Source of the DNA: Chara braunii
Taxonomy: Eukaryota > Streptophyta > Charophyceae > Charales > Characeae
Length of the DNA stretch: 32,192 nucleotides
Reading direction: 5' to 3'
Assembly (NCBI GenBank): GCA_003427395.1
Contig: BFEA01000270.1
Location: forward strand, 1,039,429-1,071,620
The notes beneath the pieces are model-generated. The model was not told the DNA's origin. It saw only the letters and a list, made by a program, of their open reading frames with translations, and made no database searches. Of this stretch, positions 10,359 through 19,859 are shown in pieces (within the stretch, counting starts at the first letter, position 1; every line of letters begins with the position of its first letter). A program made the translations under genes and the position numbers.

Positions 10359-11978
10359 ATGGGTAGACAACAACACAAAGCATATGTCCATCCCCCGTGC
10401 TCGGAGACAGCAGGCAGGGACATGGATACACGTATGGACGCCCTCCCCCAACCCCGAGGGGACAGAAAGGCTGATCGACCGGATCCCGTGGGTAATGAGA
10501 GAGCAACTGAAGGCAATAACAAGGAGGGAGCAACTGAAGGCAGTAACAAGGAGTCTTGGAGAGACAAAGTGACGGGCTCGGTTCTAAAAGACACACCCTC
10601 CTCGTCTGCATCAGGGGGCACCAAACGGCCACCCCCTCAATTGCTAAAAGCTCTTTCTGCCCCAGCACAGACTGACGNACACAAGTCCTCCACCTTGGAC
10701 TCCATGGCCCCGCTCAAGAGCCACTTTATACAACAGNTGTATGTGGAACCGGAGAGGAAATTCCAGGTCAAAGACGGGTACATCTATCCCCATACAGTTT
10801 TCCCACCCCAAGCAAAGGCCATGAGGGACACGATCTATTCACACAAAGCTGTGCAATTTCGGTTCCAACCGACTCACTCGGCACATCCAATCAACGACAA
10901 GGTTAAATGGATCACAGATAAGCTTGGGCTCATTAAACCAGAGCGCCAACTTGTCCACGACCACTTCCTCGTCGAGGTGGACAACCTAAGCTGCATCACA
11001 GTTGTTGCCCTTTACTCCACATACAAGCACCTTCTACTGAGAAACAAGTTTCTGCAGTTCAGAGGCACACCTGTGCAAATCGCAGCGTGGACCCTGGCTG
11101 ACCCGCAGTCCAGTGACGAAAGGAGGGAGTACTTAATGAAATCGAACTTTTGGGTTGAGTTCAGATTTGCCCCGCTTTGCGTACAAGGGGCCATTCTCAC
11201 TGACCTCGAGAATATTGCCCATGTAAAAGGGTACATCACCGACCTCCCGCAATTTCTCAGCAAACGGGACGACTCCCTCTTGGTGGCAGTGGACTGGGAT
11301 TCTTCCTACCCCTTCCCCCTCAATGAAGAATGGAGATACTCACACGGGGGTAAGGAATTCTCAGTCCCGGTCAGCCACACCCAAGACCCATGGTGCTATG
11401 CTTGCAAGACACAAGGACACCTCTATACTGATGACGACTGTCAGTCCAACCACAAGAAGAAGATTAAAGGGCTCATGATCCCCCACCCCACGGACGAGGA
11501 GAGGTGGTACCCGGAAGAGAAAGAGCTGGAAGACTGGGTCTTCAGAGCTCATGCAGATGGGCGCCTTGGGATATGGCTATGGCAGGGGAAGGGTCAGCCT
11601 ACAGCCTTTCCTTCCGGGGCCAAGGTAGTGATTAACGATGGCCATGATGCGAAGGGCAAACGAAGAGCCCACCAGGATCAGCAAGAAACTGGACGAAATG
11701 GGACACAAGTGGGGAAGGGGAGCGAAGCTGGCAGACCAATCAGACCGGAAGAAACCAGGAGAGGGCAGGCTGAAGGATACCGAGAAACTGGACTGAATGG
11801 GACACAGGTGCGGAAGGGGAGCGAAGTTGGCAGACCAATCAGACCGGGAGAAACCAGGCGAGGGCAGGCTCAAGGAAACAAGGGTAAAAGTGCTGGGGCA
11901 GAGCCGACCCTGCCTGCCTACCAACCCCGCGATGGCCCGGGCCTGCTACCGCCCCGCCAGGTCTATAGACCCAAATAG
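10359..11978 (+). pseudogene. LINE ORF1 part A: RRM/DUF4283-like region and zinc knuckle
   Basis: The first ATG of the frame is at 10359; 10422 is an alternative. The N-terminal ~120 residues are low complexity and include a 24-27-bp tandem duplication (10500-10550). Residues about 125-330 have the alternating strand/helix texture of the DUF4283/RRM-like domain of plant LINE ORF1 and Gag proteins. Near nucleotide 11396 comes CYACKTQGHLYTDDDC, a CX2CX4HX6C variant of the CCHC knuckle, so nucleic-acid binding is expected. The tail holds two copies of a 33-residue repeat. The frame stops at TAG (11976-11978). The same frame reopens after a further TGA at 12054, so this may be the N-terminal third of one long protein or a separate short ORF1. 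The assignment to a LINE nucleoprotein is firm; the DUF4283 call is by resemblance. Confidence 0.8.
11685..11882 (+). repeat. Two 99-bp tandem repeats inside ORF1
   Basis: 11685-11783 and 11784-11882 are in-frame near-copies, each coding 33 residues that share NGTQV, KGSE and GRPIRP. Confidence 0.92.
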
Positions 11979-13661
11979 GTCCGGCCTGTTGAAGGACTGG
12001 ACCAAGCAGCTCATCGCCACCCGGCGGCGGCCTGGTCCCCTGCACAAGTGAACTGAACAAGAATGGAAAATGGATTTAGCCAACAGCATGTTCCACAGGC
12101 CGTGGGGCTGCTAACCGCAGAGGGCCGTCAGCAGGCCGAACGGCCTGACCCGCAGGGGAAGACTGACCCTCACACCAGAACTGGCCATCAGCATGTTCCA
12201 CAGGCTAAGGGGCAGTTAACCCCTGTACCCCCTGCGCAGCCAGAGATACAGGGGCCGGTTCAGGTGAATGTACAAGGGCAAGGGGATCAAAGGGTGACAA
12301 TAGCAACAGACACAGGGGCCATAACAGAGAGCAGGACGCAAGGGCAAGGGGTTCGGAGGGTGACAACAGACATAGGGGCTATAATTACTGAAATCACAGA
12401 AACTGGACCAGGGATCAGGGCACAAGGTCAAGGGGATCAGGGGACAACATTCAACCGTCAACTGCCAACAACATTAGGCCCTTTGAAGGCCCCTGAGCCC
12501 CATCGACGGACGAAGAACGGAGCTCTGAACACAACTGGCCATCACCAGCCACCGCATGCCGGGAGACAGTTAATCCCTGTGGCATCAGGCCAGCTGCCTT
12601 CAGGCCAAGCGAAGGCCCTCCAACCCCAACAACAGACGAAGAACGCTGCTCAGAAGATAACTGCCCCTCAGCAGCCACCACAGGCCGGGTCCAAGTTATC
12701 TCCTGTAGCAACGGGTCAACCACAGGCCGGGCCTGCGCCCCAAATGCAGAGTAATAACGCTCCCCAAACCATAACTGGCCAACCACAGAGTAAGAATGGT
12801 CCCCTGACGATAACTGCCCAAATGCAGCTTCCTCAAGCCATGAGATTGCTATCCCCTGAGCCCTCTGCTGGCCCGGAGTCACCGGGTCCGGGTCAGGTGA
12901 AAACGGACACGGGGGCAATAACTATCATAGAAATCACTGCTACTGGTCCACAGATCCGCCCAGCACCTCAAGGGATTCAGGAACAGACAGCAAGGAAGCA
13001 CACAGAGCTCACCACCTTGAGTGATGAATCCGGAACGCAGATAGATGCTCCCCATGCCTCAAGTACAAACATCCAACAGACCGCCGCTATGAAGGAGGTG
13101 GTCTCGGAAGTGACTGGGGAAAATAAATTCCTAGCCCTGAAAACGCCCCTCTATCCTACCGTCCACCAAGAGCGGTTGTCCCCACCTGCAACACCACAGA
13201 GTGGACAGACACAAGGACACGAAGGCCAAATCATGCAAGGGGACGACCACTCCCTCAAAGGGGAAGATCACGGGAATGGGAAAACGCTTACACCCCAGCA
13301 CAGGTGGCACAAAGCCAATTCCCTCCTTCACAAGATCAAAGGCGTGGCTTTTCCTCAGCATTGGGAGTTGTCGACAGCAAAACAACCTGGGCCGGATGGC
13401 CCGGCTACACAACCCACAAAAATAATGGGGAAACAACAGTGCTCTCACGACAAGGGTGAGAACACCCCGCCGCCTCGCCACAGCCCCCTCCCACGAGAAG
13501 AGCCCCCCGCTGAGGTACAAGAGTTGGTGACAGGGCAAACAGGGGAAGAACAGTGCTCACGGGACAAGATTGAATACCGCCTCCAGCCCCGCAGCCCCCT
13601 CCCGCTCAAGGACAAGGACACACTCGATGAGGCACGAGAGACTCTGTCGGAGCCCCCGAAA

Positions 13662-13895
13662 GATCGCCAGCACGAGACCAAACCGACACGACCTCATCCC
13701 GAGCCCCTTTGGGATGACCTCCGCCAGGAACCCCCACCTGCCCTGCTGACCGGGGAGCCTCAACATTGGGGACTGCAAGATGGCCAGCACGGGACCGAAC
13801 CGACAAGACCTCATCCCGAGCCCCCTTGGGATGACCTCCGCCAGGAACCCCGAGCTGCCCTGCTGACCGGGGAGCCTCAACATTGGGGATTGAAA
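13662..13895 (+). repeat. Two 117-bp tandem repeats inside ORF1
   Basis: 13662-13778 and 13779-13895 are in-frame near-copies coding 39 residues each, sharing RPHPEP, WDDLRQEP and LLTGEPQHWGL. Confidence 0.93.
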
Positions 13896-13958
13896 CAGGG
13901 GCAGGAACGGACTCACGATCGGACCCGGAACCAACAACACCAGCAACTGTCCATTCTC

Positions 13959-14667
13959 CAGGGGCAGCAGTCACAAATGCGACAGCAACTGCAGTATGCC
14001 CAACAACAGCAACAGCAACAGAAGCAGTTGCTGCAACACCAACAACAAGTGCTGCAAGCCCAAGTGGAACAGCTACGCTGGTTCCATTTGCAAACACAAC
14101 ATCAGGAACTGCAACATACTCAAACGCAGCAGGAACAAAGCCAAACGCAGTTGCAGATGGAACAACAACTGCGCCTCCAAGACTCACAGCAAGCTCGGGA
14201 GGAAACCCAGTGCCAACCGCGGATGCTGTTGCTAACGCCTCAGGAACAGCAGTCACAAATGCAACAACAACTGCAGGGTGCCCAACAAGAGCAAGAGCAA
14301 CACCAACAGCAAGTGTTGCAAGCCCAAGCGCAACAGCAACACCGGATGCATTTGCAAACACAACTCCAGGAAGAAAAACGTCAAATGCAGCTCCAGATGC
14401 AACACCAACTGCACCAGGGACGGGAACAATTCGACATCTCGATGCAGCAACAAGATCCACAACATGCTCAGGTGGAAAGCCAGTGCCAGCTGCAGATGCA
14501 GTCGTTAACGGTTCAGGGACAGCAGCCACAAATGCAACAACAACTGCAGTATGCTCAACAAGACCAAGAGCAACAGCAGCAGCAGTTGCAACACCAACAG
14601 CAAATACTTCGAACCCAAGCGGAACAGCAACGCCAGTTGCATCTGCAAACACAAAGGGAGCTGGAAT
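13959..14667 (+). repeat. Three glutamine-rich tandem repeats (~280 bp period)
   Basis: Copies start at 13959, 14241 and 14514 (spacing 282 and 273 bp, both multiples of three). Each begins Q(G/E)QQ(S/P)QM.QQLQ and later carries a LHLQTQ-type motif. The period of 94 then 91 codons preserves the frame. Confidence 0.88.
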
Positions 14668-14813
14668 GCCAGGCCCTTGCACAACAACAAATGCAGCACG
14701 GCGTGCAGGACCCTGTGCAAGGGCGCTCAGGGCTCTGCCCCCAGCAACACCTGGTATTGCTACACGCTCAACAACAACAGCAATCACAACGACACATGCT
14801 TGAAGGAGATTAG

Positions 14814-16526
14814 CTGAAACAGTTCCACCTCCTGCTGCGAGCCCAGCTGACACAGTACCATCATCAGCAACAACAACACCAGTTGACGCAACAACAACAG
14901 ATCCTTCAACACTTACACCTGCAATGGCAACAGCAGTTGTGTCATCAACAGCAACAGATCCTGAACCAGCAACAGGATCACCTGCTTATGTTCTGGCAGC
15001 AGGAGGTGGAAAGACACAAACCACAAGCGCAACAGATGATGCTGCTGGGTCTCTCGAACAAGGCACTCTCATACTCATCCGAGGGCAGGCAGGAACCTCA
15101 AGATATGGACACATCTGCCCCAAACCACACCTTGCAGCAGGAGTCGGAAAGTCAATTCCCTCCGGTGGTGGATATGGACATCGACGTTGATGTCATCCTA
15201 CCCCCTCCACCTCCGCCGGTAGGTGAAGACTGTCCCCCCCCACCGCTTACTACCAATAAGGAGGTAAGACAGAAGTTGGGGTTCCTCACAGAATGGACCC
15301 TCATGAAGATCTTTTCACTTATAGACGACAGGCCTGCAGAAACATTAGGGAACAAACACTGGAAGGAGGCTAAAATGGTTCTCATGTACAGCCCCCGAGT
15401 CCTGGCCACAGTCGAAAAGTATAAGGATATCTCATCAATAGATTGGATGGATGTAGGCGCTGCGATTGTCCTTGTGGTGAACGAGTTCCTTGATAAAATA
15501 CAGAATTATGCTGAGACCCAGTTTCGGGGAGACGGCCTTGGGATTGTCCACGGGCCCGTGGCTGCCACCGAGAAGGTGTTCCTCTATGATGGCCTGGCCT
15601 GGCCCGAAGTGCTGATTCACGAACTGTGTGACACACTGTACCCCCCCTCGCACGAAACTGTACAACAGCTAAGAGAGGGGCTGCCCCGACCGACCACCAC
15701 CATGGTTCTCATGCCGCATGCTCCCCCTGACACACGGGAACAACAGCCCGGGCCCGGGACCCTGGAAGGATGGGTGGCCATAGTGGGGGATCCCCGAAAT
15801 TTGGAACATAGGCTGCAGTGTGACCTCACTCGAGCGATCGTGCTGCGAGACCCCCACCTTCATCGGCACCGGGAAATTGTTATCCTTAGTGATGAGGACG
15901 AAGACAACTCACTACAACAGGCGACGGGAGAACAAGAGGAACCACAGGAGGAAGTCCCCCCAAAGAAGTGCAGGGAACTGGTGAGACTCCAGGAGGATGA
16001 CACTACCCTACTGGCCATGCCTCATGGAGTCGTCATATTTCCCCTGGTTCAGGAGCGTGAAGGGGGGGAATGGCTGTTGGGGTTGGGCCCTCCGCCTGGC
16101 AACACTAACCAGTCAAGCCAGTGCAGACCTAGCACGACCCCGACAGCGTTTGCGCTGGCAGGGTGGAGGGGCACCCCATCCACAGGCGTCATTCTCAAAC
16201 GAATAAGGTATTGGATAAGAGAAGCTAATATACACAACGAACTGGGAGTGGTGTTGCCAAAGTCCCACACATTCCCCAAAGGGGTCACCCCGATCATTCT
16301 GCTGATTGTTCCAAAGGAGAGAGCATCCAAATCTGGCTCCACTCTCAAGTGGTTCAGTCACTAGCAGCTCATGAGTCTGAACACGGCGTGCTTTACAACA
16401 AACTGCGCCTGGACTGCGAGCAGAATGGTAATCCTCATGCAGATCTTCCTGGAGGACAATATTTTAGAGGAGCACAATCAATGGGACGACCCCCCATTTG
16501 TCCTCCCCATCAAGACTTTGGATTGA
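14814..16526 (+). pseudogene. LINE ORF1 part C: Gln-rich tail plus unrecognised globular domain
   Basis: Same frame as parts A and B. After about 80 further Gln-rich residues and an acidic/poly-Pro linker (near 15175-15245), roughly 350 residues of ordinary composition follow from about 15260: 'KLGFLTEWTLMKIFSLIDD', 'WPEVLIHELCDTLYPP', then 'EIVILSDEDEDNS' at 15873-15911 and 'VILKRIRYWIREANIHNELG' at about 16190-16249. I recognise no family. IVIL followed by SDEDED has the form of a SUMO-interacting motif. TAG at 16362-16364 interrupts the frame. A neighbouring frame then looks coding for about 25 residues, and the original frame resumes to end 'FVLPIKTLD' at TGA 16524-16526, so a pair of small indels is likely. 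Confidence 0.65.
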
Positions 16527-16530
16527 ACTG

Positions 16531-17920
16531 ATGATTTACGAACAACCATTGACGCAAATGAATCAAAATACAAGGGGACAGCAGCCACTGGCCCAACCTC
16601 CGGTCATCCGTTGTCCCAACCCCGGCTCAATGTCACAACCCCAACTGTTGCCCGCACCACAAATTCCCCAACCGCCCCCACGACCCCCAGACCCCCCTCA
16701 ATGTCCACCTTCCCCCCGGCTCTTTCCCCCCACCAGGACACCCCCCCCATGGGCAGCAAAGCTCGCTAGAGTTGACATTGATATCCGTTCGCTCAACGTC
16801 AATGGATTGATCCAAGCGAATACATAAAAAAAAACTGCGATATGGAATATGTTAAAGAACCCGGCCAATGGGGGTTGGCCGGACGTGGTGTGTGTTCAAG
16901 AGACACATCTGCAGGATACCCCGCAGCATACATCACAAACAAAGTTCATCTGGCCATATGCATGCTACGCCGCGCCAGCGAGGGAGAGGGCGTCGACAGG
17001 TGTGGCAATCTGGCTTCCCCCCTCCTCCAGGCTCAAACCGCTCAATGTTGATTACGACAGGCAACAAGGAAGGTGGGTCTGCCTCAAGGTGGCCTATGAA
17101 GAAGACGAATTTTACTTGGCTTGTGTCTATGCGCCCAACGAACCGACAGGTAGAATTGACCTTTTCCTCTCCCTGCTCCAACATCTACCAGACGATGCCC
17201 CTGTCATAATCGCAGGCGATTTCAACACGACCCTTGATCCTCTGATGGATCGCAGATCTGCTGCACATCAGTCCAGCCATGCGTCTTCCTCACAAACGAA
17301 CTTGGGCCCTGACATACTCATGCTCAAGCAGTTAATGGCAGAGAAGAACCTGGAAGATGCCTTTAGACTGTTGCATCCAAGTCAGAAGGCATTTACCTGT
17401 TTATCATCCAGGGGAGAACATGGTCTGGCCAACTCATGAATAGATCTCACCCTTGTGTCAAAAGATCTAATAGGGCTAGTCACCACTGCAGAAATAACCA
17501 CCATAAGCCCTTCTAAATCCTTTGACCACAGGATGATAACACTGGGCCTCTCACTCCACACTCATATCCAAAGAGGACCGGGCTTCTATAAGCTTAACAC
17601 CTCCCTCCTCCGCCTGCCTAAATTTAAAGACATGATCACCTCCTTCTGGCAATACTGGCAAACACAAAGACCGCAATCGGGGGAAAGGGTGGCCTGGTTT
17701 AACGACGGGGTCGCACAACTAAGAGACCGATCTAAAAAGTTTTCAATCCAATATGCCAGAGACCGCAAAGCCATCTTAGATAGGCTCATGCAAGAACTGG
17801 AAAAGTGGGATGAAGACCTTATGGAGGACCCCCTTCACCGCCCCTCCTTTGATAAACTGCAGGAAGCCAGGGACCATCTTCAAGATTATGTTACGCACCA
17901 GTCGGAAGCTTGGAGGATAC
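16531..17920 (+). pseudogene. LINE ORF2, endonuclease portion
   Basis: Start ATG at 16531, four bases after the ORF1 terminator. About 85 Pro/Gln-rich residues lead into an APE/Exo-endo-phos endonuclease: SLNVNGL (about 16790), VCVQETHL with the catalytic Glu (about 16890), VYAPNEP, IIAGDFNTTLDP (about 17205-17240), IDLTLVS (17440-17460) and the final FDHRMITL (about 17521). All classic catalytic positions (N, E, D/N, D, H) are present. Two in-frame stops break it: TAA at 16825-16827, next to an A run, and TGA at 17437-17439 at the position of the usual Arg of S-R-I-D, which fits a CGA-to-TGA transition. The linker to RT starts, but the reading changes at 17921. The protein would nick target DNA to prime reverse transcription if it were intact. 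Confidence 0.92.
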
Positions 17921-18010
17921 AGGAGGGAGCAACTAAAGGCAGTAACAAGGAGTCTTGGAGAGACAAAGTGACGGGCTCGGTTCTAAAAGACACACCCTCC
18001 TCGTCTGCAT
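17921..18010 (+). other. 90-bp copy of LINE ORF1 sequence at gap edge (probable chimera)
   Basis: 17921-18010 equals 10522-10611 except for one base (A for G at 17934). It abuts the gap and replaces the expected endonuclease-to-RT linker of ORF2. The frame happens to stay open across the join. The short shared word AGGAGGGAGC at the join allows an assembly or gap-filling switch to another LINE copy; a real nested or recombined copy is the alternative. Confidence 0.75.
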
Positions 18011-18720
18011 NNNNNNNNNNNNNNNNNNNNNNNNNNNNNNNNNNNNNNNNNNNNNNNNNNNNNNNNNNNNNNNNNNNNNNNNNNNNNNNNNNNNNNNNNN
18101 NNNNNNNNNNNNNNNNNNNNNNNNNNNNNNNNNNNNNNNNNNNNNNNNNNNNNNNNNNNNNNNNNNNNNNNNNNNNNNNNNNNNNNNNNNNNNNNNNNNN
18201 NNNNNNNNNNNNNNNNNNNNNNNNNNNNNNNNNNNNNNNNNNNNNNNNNNNNNNNNNNNNNNNNNNNNNNNNNNNNNNNNNNNNNNNNNNNNNNNNNNNN
18301 NNNNNNNNNNNNNNNNNNNNNNNNNNNNNNNNNNNNNNNNNNNNNNNNNNNNNNNNNNNNNNNNNNNNNNNNNNNNNNNNNNNNNNNNNNNNNNNNNNNN
18401 NNNNNNNNNNNNNNNNNNNNNNNNNNNNNNNNNNNNNNNNNNNNNNNNNNNNNNNNNNNNNNNNNNNNNNNNNNNNNNNNNNNNNNNNNNNNNNNNNNNN
18501 NNNNNNNNNNNNNNNNNNNNNNNNNNNNNNNNNNNNNNNNNNNNNNNNNNNNNNNNNNNNNNNNNNNNNNNNNNNNNNNNNNNNNNNNNNNNNNNNNNNN
18601 NNNNNNNNNNNNNNNNNNNNNNNNNNNNNNNNNNNNNNNNNNNNNNNNNNNNNNNNNNNNNNNNNNNNNNNNNNNNNNNNNNNNNNNNNNNNNNNNNNNN
18701 NNNNNNNNNNNNNNNNNNNN
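18011..18720. other. Assembly gap (710 N)
   Basis: Run of N. Any open frame reported across it is meaningless. The missing RT half of the plus-strand LINE may lie here. Confidence 1.
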
Positions 18721-18793
18721 CAGCCCCACAAACTTAGCTACGTGTTGCATATTCGCTGTCTCTTATACACATCTAGATGTGTATAAGAGACAG
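18721..18793. other. Mate-pair artefact: displaced 35-bp copy plus Nextera junction adapter
   Basis: 18756-18774 is CTGTCTCTTATACACATCT and 18775-18793 is its reverse complement: the two Tn5 mosaic ends fused as in a circularised Nextera mate-pair library. The 35 bases before it (18721-18755) are identical to 27980-28014. A circularised fragment running from 18794 to 28014 (about 9.2 kb) would give exactly this order: right end, adapter, left end. Genuine local sequence therefore starts at 18794. Confidence 0.97.
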
Positions 18794-18978
18794 ATTCATA
18801 TGAGCAAAACCAATTTGAGGCCGGGGGAACCTCACAATTCAACGGAGTACTGAGAAACATTACGTCACTGCACTTTACTGGCATATATGCCATGTCATGG
18901 AAACGCACCGAAATCTTTAATCTTCAATATCTCTCCTAGTTCTATTCCACTATCCTACTCCACGAACAGCCGGGCCGA

Positions 18979-19132
18979 GGTCCCACTAGCAAAAAGGATA
19001 GCATCGAGCTCCTGAATCTGGATGTGTTTTATGCAGAGATGCAGAAAAGCAGTTCAATCTCGATTTCCTGCACATCTCCATAACCTCTTCCAGATTCGGG
19101 CATTCGATCCGATCCTCTTTGCTAGTGGGACC
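18979..19132. repeat. 154-bp foldback, hairpin-forming
   Basis: Outer arms 18979-19007 and 19104-19132 are 29 bp each with three mismatches; pairing resumes inward through GAATCTGGA and its complement TCCAGATTC. The loop contains a further small stem (AGATG with CATCT). The form suits a MITE or a plant microRNA-type precursor. It lies 0.7-0.9 kb upstream of the p24 start codon. Confidence 0.8.
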
Positions 19133-19699
19133 ACGCCCCTGATTCCGGCTAACTAGCCCTCAACCCAGACAATACCATCTACCTATTCTCTCTTCCTGAA
19201 AGGCGTACTTCGTTTTGTGTTCAAAAAATTATTCAAAAATGAAAAGAAGGGAAAAAGCGGAAGTCGTCCGCCGGCAACTCTACAACGCGAGTAGGCGGGA
19301 AGAATTTTCCAACTCAGCAACGCGCATTGGCCACACTACCGGCAGGACTTCGGTTGACGTAACGTATCTGACCGGAATTACGGCGAGGTTCAGTTTCAGA
19401 AGGCCCTAGCGTATGACCTTCGACTGTATGCACGTAAGAAGCGTGATGAGGAAATTGCAGACACGGCCTGACCGACTAACCAATAAGCTGTCAAGCAGGT
19501 TTTTTGACGTGTAACCCTCATCTCCCTCTCAATTGCCTACCGCCCCCCCTTCCCTCCCCCCCCTTTCTTTCGTGAGCACCATCGCCAGGTGCATCACGAG
19601 GAGGCTCTCCGACGGGTGATCTGTCGCGGAAGAAGGTGGTCTGCTATAGCTAGAGAAGAACGTCCGCCATCGCCGGAACTCCGCCATCGTCGGAAGATT

Positions 19700-19771
19700 A
19701 AGGTCCGCGATCGCCGGAAGTAGAAGGTCCGCGATCACGGGAAGAAGAAGGTCCGTCATCGGCCAACGAAG
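19700..19771. repeat. 24-bp minisatellite, three units
   Basis: Units begin AAGGTCC at 19700, 19724 and 19748, with a consensus close to AAGGTCCGCGATCGCCGGAA; two more decayed units precede it from about 19659. It sits 90-200 bp upstream of the p24 ATG, probably in the 5' UTR or core promoter. Confidence 0.85.
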
Positions 19772-19859
19772 AAGTTCTGCCCTAGCCCGAGGACTTTTGC
19801 TGAATAATTAGGTTTGCAAGGTCTTCGCCTCATCCACAGATCAGTTCTGTGTGGGAAGC

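Larger units (their letters stand above)
12063..14813 (+). pseudogene. LINE ORF1 part B: proline/glutamine-rich repeat region
   Basis: An open frame of 916 codons, in the same frame as part A. The first ~600 residues are Gln/Pro/Thr/Gly-rich and built of decayed repeats such as QHVPQA..G.L. Two 39-residue repeats (13662-13895) follow, and then from about residue 620 a glutamine-dominated tract with three ~92-residue repeats. The Gln tract has heptad-like spacing of Leu and Met and would suit a coiled coil or a prion-like assembly region. It ends at TAG (14811-14813), after which the same Gln-rich frame continues without change of character, so the TAG looks like a disabling or readthrough stop rather than a natural terminus. 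I know of no plant LINE ORF1 with this layout; function is unassigned. Confidence 0.7.
10359..17920 (+). mobile_element. LINE (non-LTR retrotransposon), 5' portion
   Basis: A plus-strand element comprising a very long ORF1 region (10359-16526) and the start of ORF2 (16531 onward) with an APE-type endonuclease. The ORF1 terminator TGA (16524-16526) and the ORF2 ATG (16531) are separated by four bases, the compact arrangement expected of a bicistronic LINE. RT is missing because the sequence becomes chimeric at 17921 and then enters an assembly gap. No 5' UTR boundary could be placed; a T-rich tract ends at 10221. Single ambiguous bases lie at 10678 and 10737. Confidence 0.88.
18794..19859. other. 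Region upstream of the p24 gene
   Basis: No coding sequence recognised. It holds the 154-bp foldback (18979-19132) and the 24-bp minisatellite (19700-19771), and should include the promoter and 5' UTR of the p24 gene. I could not place a TATA box or transcription start with confidence. Confidence 0.5.

Noticed and set aside
13606-14853. Long minus-strand frame (415 codons) and plus-strand alternative frame (13883-14803, 306 codons) over the Gln-rich region
   Set aside because: Both are Ala/Val/Thr-rich shadows of CAG/CAA repeats read in other frames; the Gln frame shares its phase with the zinc-knuckle part and preserves repeat periodicity.
18721-18755. Apparent dispersed 35-bp repeat shared with 27980-28014
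   Set aside because: Explained by the mate-pair chimera; the identity ends exactly at the adapter.
17886-18786. Open frames running through the N gap
   Set aside because: N cannot create stops; the frames have no meaning.
19700-19771. Regular 24-bp repeats as a CRISPR array
   Set aside because: No unique spacers, tandem units only, and eukaryotic context.
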